Made by a program: the position numbers and the translations under genes. Under the pieces are notes generated by a model that saw only the letters and a list, made by a program, of their open reading frames with translations, made no database searches and was not told where the DNA came from. From assembly GCF_030506255.1 (NCBI RefSeq), contig NZ_CP113431.1, positions 1,054,001 through 1,118,000 of the forward strand: a stretch of DNA of 64,000 bases, in the 5' to 3' direction. Below are positions 61,446-64,000 of the stretch, one piece after another; position 1 is the stretch's first letter, and the number at the start of each line of letters is the position of its first letter. This stretch comes from Nocardioides sp. Arc9.136. Its GTDB lineage: Bacteria > Actinomycetota > Actinomycetes > Propionibacteriales > Nocardioidaceae.

Positions 61446-61808
61446 GTGAGGGTGCTGGCCGCGATCGGCCTGCTCGTCGCCTGCGCGGTGACCGGCGTGG
61501 CCGTGGCGGTGGCGACGGTCGCCCTCCACCAGCTGTGGTGGGGGCTGCTCCTCGGCGCGCTCGCGGGCGTCGCCGCCCTGGTCGCGCTGCCCGCGCGCTG
61601 GTGCACGCGCCCGCCGTACGCCGGGGGGTGGGCCGCCGTGCTGGCCGCCGCGCTGCAGGAGCGTCCCGAGGGCGACTACCTGGTGCCTGCGGGCGGGGGC
61701 GGCTACCTGCTCCTCGGCCTGGCGCTCGTGCTGCTCGTGGCGGCGTTCGCCACGCTCCCGCGCCCCGCCCGGGCCGCCGACCGGCCCGGCCAGGCACCCC
61801 CTTCCTAG
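61446..61808 (+). CDS. Small membrane protein (DUF6113-like)
   Basis: A 120-aa protein with three to four hydrophobic helices (LAAIGLLVACAVTGVAVAV, WWGLLLGALAGVAALVAL, YLLLGLALVLLVAAF) and a short polar C-terminus. GTG start 7 bp after mshB, no separate promoter, so probably co-transcribed with it. Function unknown. Confidence 0.75.
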   Translation: MRVLAAIGLLVACAVTGVAVAVATVALHQLWWGLLLGALAGVAALVALPARWCTRPPYAGGWAAVLAAALQERPEGDYLVPAGGGGYLLLGLALVLLVAAFATLPRPARAADRPGQAPPS

Positions 61809-61811
61809 GAT
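61806..61811 (+). promoter_or_regulatory. -10 box for leaderless VanW transcript
   Basis: TAGGAT, 6 nt before the GTG at 61818; it overlaps the stop codon of the preceding gene. Confidence 0.6.
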
Positions 61812-61817
61812 GGCGGC

Positions 61818-63542
61818 GTGAACGAGCAGCAGGCGGCCCCGTCCCGCGACAAGGCCGGCGGCCGCGCCGTCCTGTTCGTCCTGCTGGGACTGGTGGCGCT
61901 CGTCGGCGTCGGGTGGGTCGTCGCCTACGCGATGGCCGGTGACCGCGTGCCGCGTGGGACGACCGTGTCCGGCGTGGCGATCGGCGGGAAGCAGCCCGAC
62001 GCGGCGGTCCGCGCGCTGCGCGACGGGCTCGCCGAACGCGCCGACGCGCCGTTCACCCTCACCGCCGGTGGCCGGACGTGGGACGTCGACCCCGCGGCCG
62101 CCGGCGTCGCCGTCGACCACCGGGCCTCGGTCGCCGAGGCCGGCGGCGGACGGTCCTGGGACCCGCGGCGGCTGTGGGCCTACTACACCGACGGCGAGGA
62201 CCTCGACGCCGTGGTCGTCGTCGACGAGGAGGCCCTCGCCGAGGCGCTGGCGCCGGTCGAGGAGGACGTCGTCCGGCCCGCCCGCGACGGCGCGATCCGG
62301 TTCGAGGGCAGCCGGGTCGTCACGACCGACCCGCGCCCGGGCGAGGAGGTCGACCGGGACGCGCTGCGCGACGAGCTCGCGGCGGCGTACCTCTCCGAGG
62401 AGCCGACGGTCGAGGTGCCCCTGGTCGAGACCGAGCCCGAGATCGACGAAGCCGACCTGCGCGAGGCCGTCGAGGGCTTCGCCAACCCGGCGGTCTCGGC
62501 CCCGGTCACCCTCGTCTTCGATGACTCGCCGGTGCGGCTGTCCCCGCGCCAGTTCGCGCCGCTCGTCACCATGACCGCCGAGGGCGGCGAGCTGGTGCCG
62601 GAGGTCGACGAGCCGGCGCTGGAGGACCTCGTCGGCGACGTGGTCGGCGACGACGGCGCCCCGGTCGACGCGACCGTGGCCCTCGTGGGCGGCAAGCCGA
62701 AGGTCGTGCCGGCCAAGCCCGGGGTGACCTACGACCCCGAGCAGGTCACCGAGACCTTCCTCGACCTGGTCACCCGCACCGGGGAGGACCGCAGGCTGGA
62801 GGTCCGGGCGAAGGTCGCCGAGCCGGAGTTCACCACCGCCGACGCCCGCAAGCTCCAGATCACCGAGCAGGTCTCGACGTTCACGACGTACTACCCCCAC
62901 GCGGACTACCGCAACACCAACATCGGCCGGGCCGCCGAGCTGGTCGACGGCACCGTGCTCAAGCCGGGGGAGACCTTCTCGCTCAACGGCACGGTCGGGG
63001 AGCGCACCGAGGAGAACGGCTTCACCGACGGCTTCGTCATCAACGACGGCATCCTGGTCGAGGACCTCGGCGGCGGCGTCTCGCAGATGGCCACGACGCT
63101 GTTCAACGCGATGTTCTTCGCCGGCCTCGAGGACGTCGAGCACAAGCCGCACTCCTTCTACATCGACCGCTACCCGGTCGGTCGCGAGGCCACCGTCGCC
63201 TGGGGAGCGGTCGACCTGCGGTTCCGCAACGACACGCCGTACGGCGTGCTGATCGACGCGAAGGTCACCCCGAGCAGCAGCAGCGGTGGCCAAGGCGTGG
63301 TCACGGTCTCGATGTGGTCGACCAAGGTCTGGGACATCACCACCACCACCTCGGACCGGTACGCCTACACGCCGCCGAAGACGCGGACGCTCGACACCCC
63401 GGACTGCTACCCCAACACCGGGTACTCCGGCTTCCAGGTCGACGTGGTGCGCTACTTCCGCAAGGCCGGCCAGGACGAGCTGGACCACCGCGAGACCTTC
63501 CACACGACGTACACCCCCAGCGACACGGTCGTCTGCAAGTAA
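61818..63542 (+). CDS. VanW-family membrane-anchored cell-envelope protein
   Basis: A 574-aa protein with one N-terminal transmembrane helix (about 15-38), then two YoaR-like peptidoglycan-binding regions (about 48-330, with GTTVSGVAIGG at the start) and a VanW domain (about 355-500: NIGRAAELVDGTVLKPGETFS then DLGGGVSQMATTLFNA). The short Cys-containing C-terminal segment may form a disulfide outside the cell. Probably acts on or holds the cell wall; VanW-like proteins are found beside vancomycin resistance but also in sensitive bacteria. Confidence 0.88.
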   Translation: MNEQQAAPSRDKAGGRAVLFVLLGLVALVGVGWVVAYAMAGDRVPRGTTVSGVAIGGKQPDAAVRALRDGLAERADAPFTLTAGGRTWDVDPAAAGVAVDHRASVAEAGGGRSWDPRRLWAYYTDGEDLDAVVVVDEEALAEALAPVEEDVVRPARDGAIRFEGSRVVTTDPRPGEEVDRDALRDELAAAYLSEEPTVEVPLVETEPEIDEADLREAVEGFANPAVSAPVTLVFDDSPVRLSPRQFAPLVTMTAEGGELVPEVDEPALEDLVGDVVGDDGAPVDATVALVGGKPKVVPAKPGVTYDPEQVTETFLDLVTRTGEDRRLEVRAKVAEPEFTTADARKLQITEQVSTFTTYYPHADYRNTNIGRAAELVDGTVLKPGETFSLNGTVGERTEENGFTDGFVINDGILVEDLGGGVSQMATTLFNAMFFAGLEDVEHKPHSFYIDRYPVGREATVAWGAVDLRFRNDTPYGVLIDAKVTPSSSSGGQGVVTVSMWSTKVWDITTTTSDRYAYTPPKTRTLDTPDCYPNTGYSGFQVDVVRYFRKAGQDELDHRETFHTTYTPSDTVVCK

Positions 63543-63573
63543 CCGCCGGCGGTCCCCGTCGTTGGTCCGGACG

Positions 63574-64000
63574 TGCGCGCACCCCTCGCGGCCGTCGTCT
63601 CGGCCCTCCTGCTCCTGCTCGCCCCGCTCGCGATCGTCGGACCGGCAGGCCCGGCCGGTGCAGCGCCGTCGGGGTTCCCCCTGCCGCTGCCGGGCGGGCC
63701 CGGCGACCCGGTCGGCGCCAACGACTGGGACTGCCGCCCGACCGCGGAGCGACCCACCCCGGTGGTCCTCGTCCACGGCACGATCGGCGACCGCCGGAGC
63801 CTGCTCGACCCGTTGTCGGCCGCGGTCAAGGCGAAGGGGTTCTGCGTCTACTCCCTCGACTACGGCAACCGCGCCACCGGCGACATCGCCACCTCCGCGC
63901 AGCAGCTGAAGCGGTTCACGAAGCGCGTGCTGGCCGCGACCGGCGCCGCGAAGGTCTCGATGGTCGGCCACTCCCAGGGCGGGATGATGCCCCGCCACTA
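63574..64000 (+). CDS. Secreted triacylglycerol lipase-like alpha/beta hydrolase (3' truncated)
   Basis: A GTG start gives a Sec signal peptide (about 1-31, cleavage near AGA-AP) and the beginning of a class-2 lipase: VVLVHGTIGDRRSL is the oxyanion strand and GHSQGG contains the nucleophilic serine. At least 142 residues; the Asp/His part lies beyond the window. It starts 31 bp after the VanW gene. Confidence 0.82.

Noticed and set aside
56573-61606. 1677-codon minus-strand open frame over the second surface protein, Nudix and mshB
   Set aside because: Spans several well-supported genes on the other strand, no RBS, no domain, composition typical of shadow frames.
61818-63542. Vancomycin resistance determinant
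   Set aside because: Only a VanW-family protein is present; vanHAX-type ligase and peptidase genes are absent.
61311-63998. 895-codon minus-strand frame opposite the VanW gene
   Set aside because: Shadow of a plus-strand gene with intact VanW motifs; no recognisable domain.
1-64000. tRNA, rRNA or tmRNA genes
   Set aside because: No cloverleaf-like segment with a TTCGA arm in proper context or rRNA consensus was noticed; a covariance search would be needed to exclude them firmly.

Overview
The window is 64 kb of very GC-rich, gene-dense DNA with a strong third-position G/C bias. Mycothiol synthesis (mshB), many GTG starts, 4-nt ATGA/GTGA overlaps and leaderless TAnnnT promoters point to an actinobacterium, most likely a Nocardioides-like member of the Nocardioidaceae. 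No rRNA, tRNA, CRISPR array, transposase or phage gene was recognised.

Region 1 (514-22159) is a catabolic island, almost entirely on the plus strand. It holds a three-gene 2-oxo acid dehydrogenase (E1 alpha, E1 beta, E2 with two near-identical lipoyl domains, no E3), two TetR regulators and a stunted zinc-dehydrogenase remnant. It continues with a cyclase-family hydrolase, two AMP-forming acyl-CoA ligases, a ribose-type ABC importer, two short-chain dehydrogenases, a zinc alcohol dehydrogenase, a nitroreductase and two acetoacetate-decarboxylase-like proteins. It ends with an acyl-CoA dehydrogenase overlapping an APH-type kinase (the ACAD10/11 or LvaA/LvaC pairing). Four copies of an accgaccNNNNggtcgg-type palindrome, one before each of three operons and one before the first tetR gene, suggest a single TetR regulon. 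The likely job is uptake, CoA activation and oxidation of an unidentified cyclic or hydroxylated carboxylic acid.

Region 2 (22241-27569) is signalling: a Ser/Thr kinase with an external SnoaL-like domain, a PAS histidine kinase, and a membrane hybrid kinase with two receivers.

Region 3 (27644-49102) is nitrogen scavenging from purines. A 2OG-Fe(II) oxygenase is coupled to an adenosine-deaminase-family enzyme. After a repeat-flanked DUF222-HNH gene come a four-gene ABC importer and a ten-gene overlapping operon (OHCU decarboxylase, HIU hydrolase, uricase, allantoinase, ureidoglycine aminotransferase, allantoate amidohydrolase, RpiR regulator, two xanthine dehydrogenase genes, guanine deaminase). 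A two-gene amidohydrolase operon follows, with an AtzH-amidase fusion that could take the pathway through oxalurate. All three transcription units carry a CTGAAACNNNNGTT-type site in the same orientation, a second candidate regulon.

Region 4 (49162-64000) contains a DUF202 membrane protein, a thioesterase-like protein, an HTH regulator and two large secreted Ig-like surface proteins sharing a C-terminal module. These are followed by a hypothetical protein, a Nudix-RraB fusion, mshB, a small membrane protein, a VanW-family protein and the start of a secreted lipase.

A short intergenic repeat family (ggtcgagcag...gtcgagacc) forms three clusters: two in opposite orientation flanking the HNH gene, and one 83-bp tandem array at 50352. 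A fragment of the same element sits in frame inside the uricase gene.
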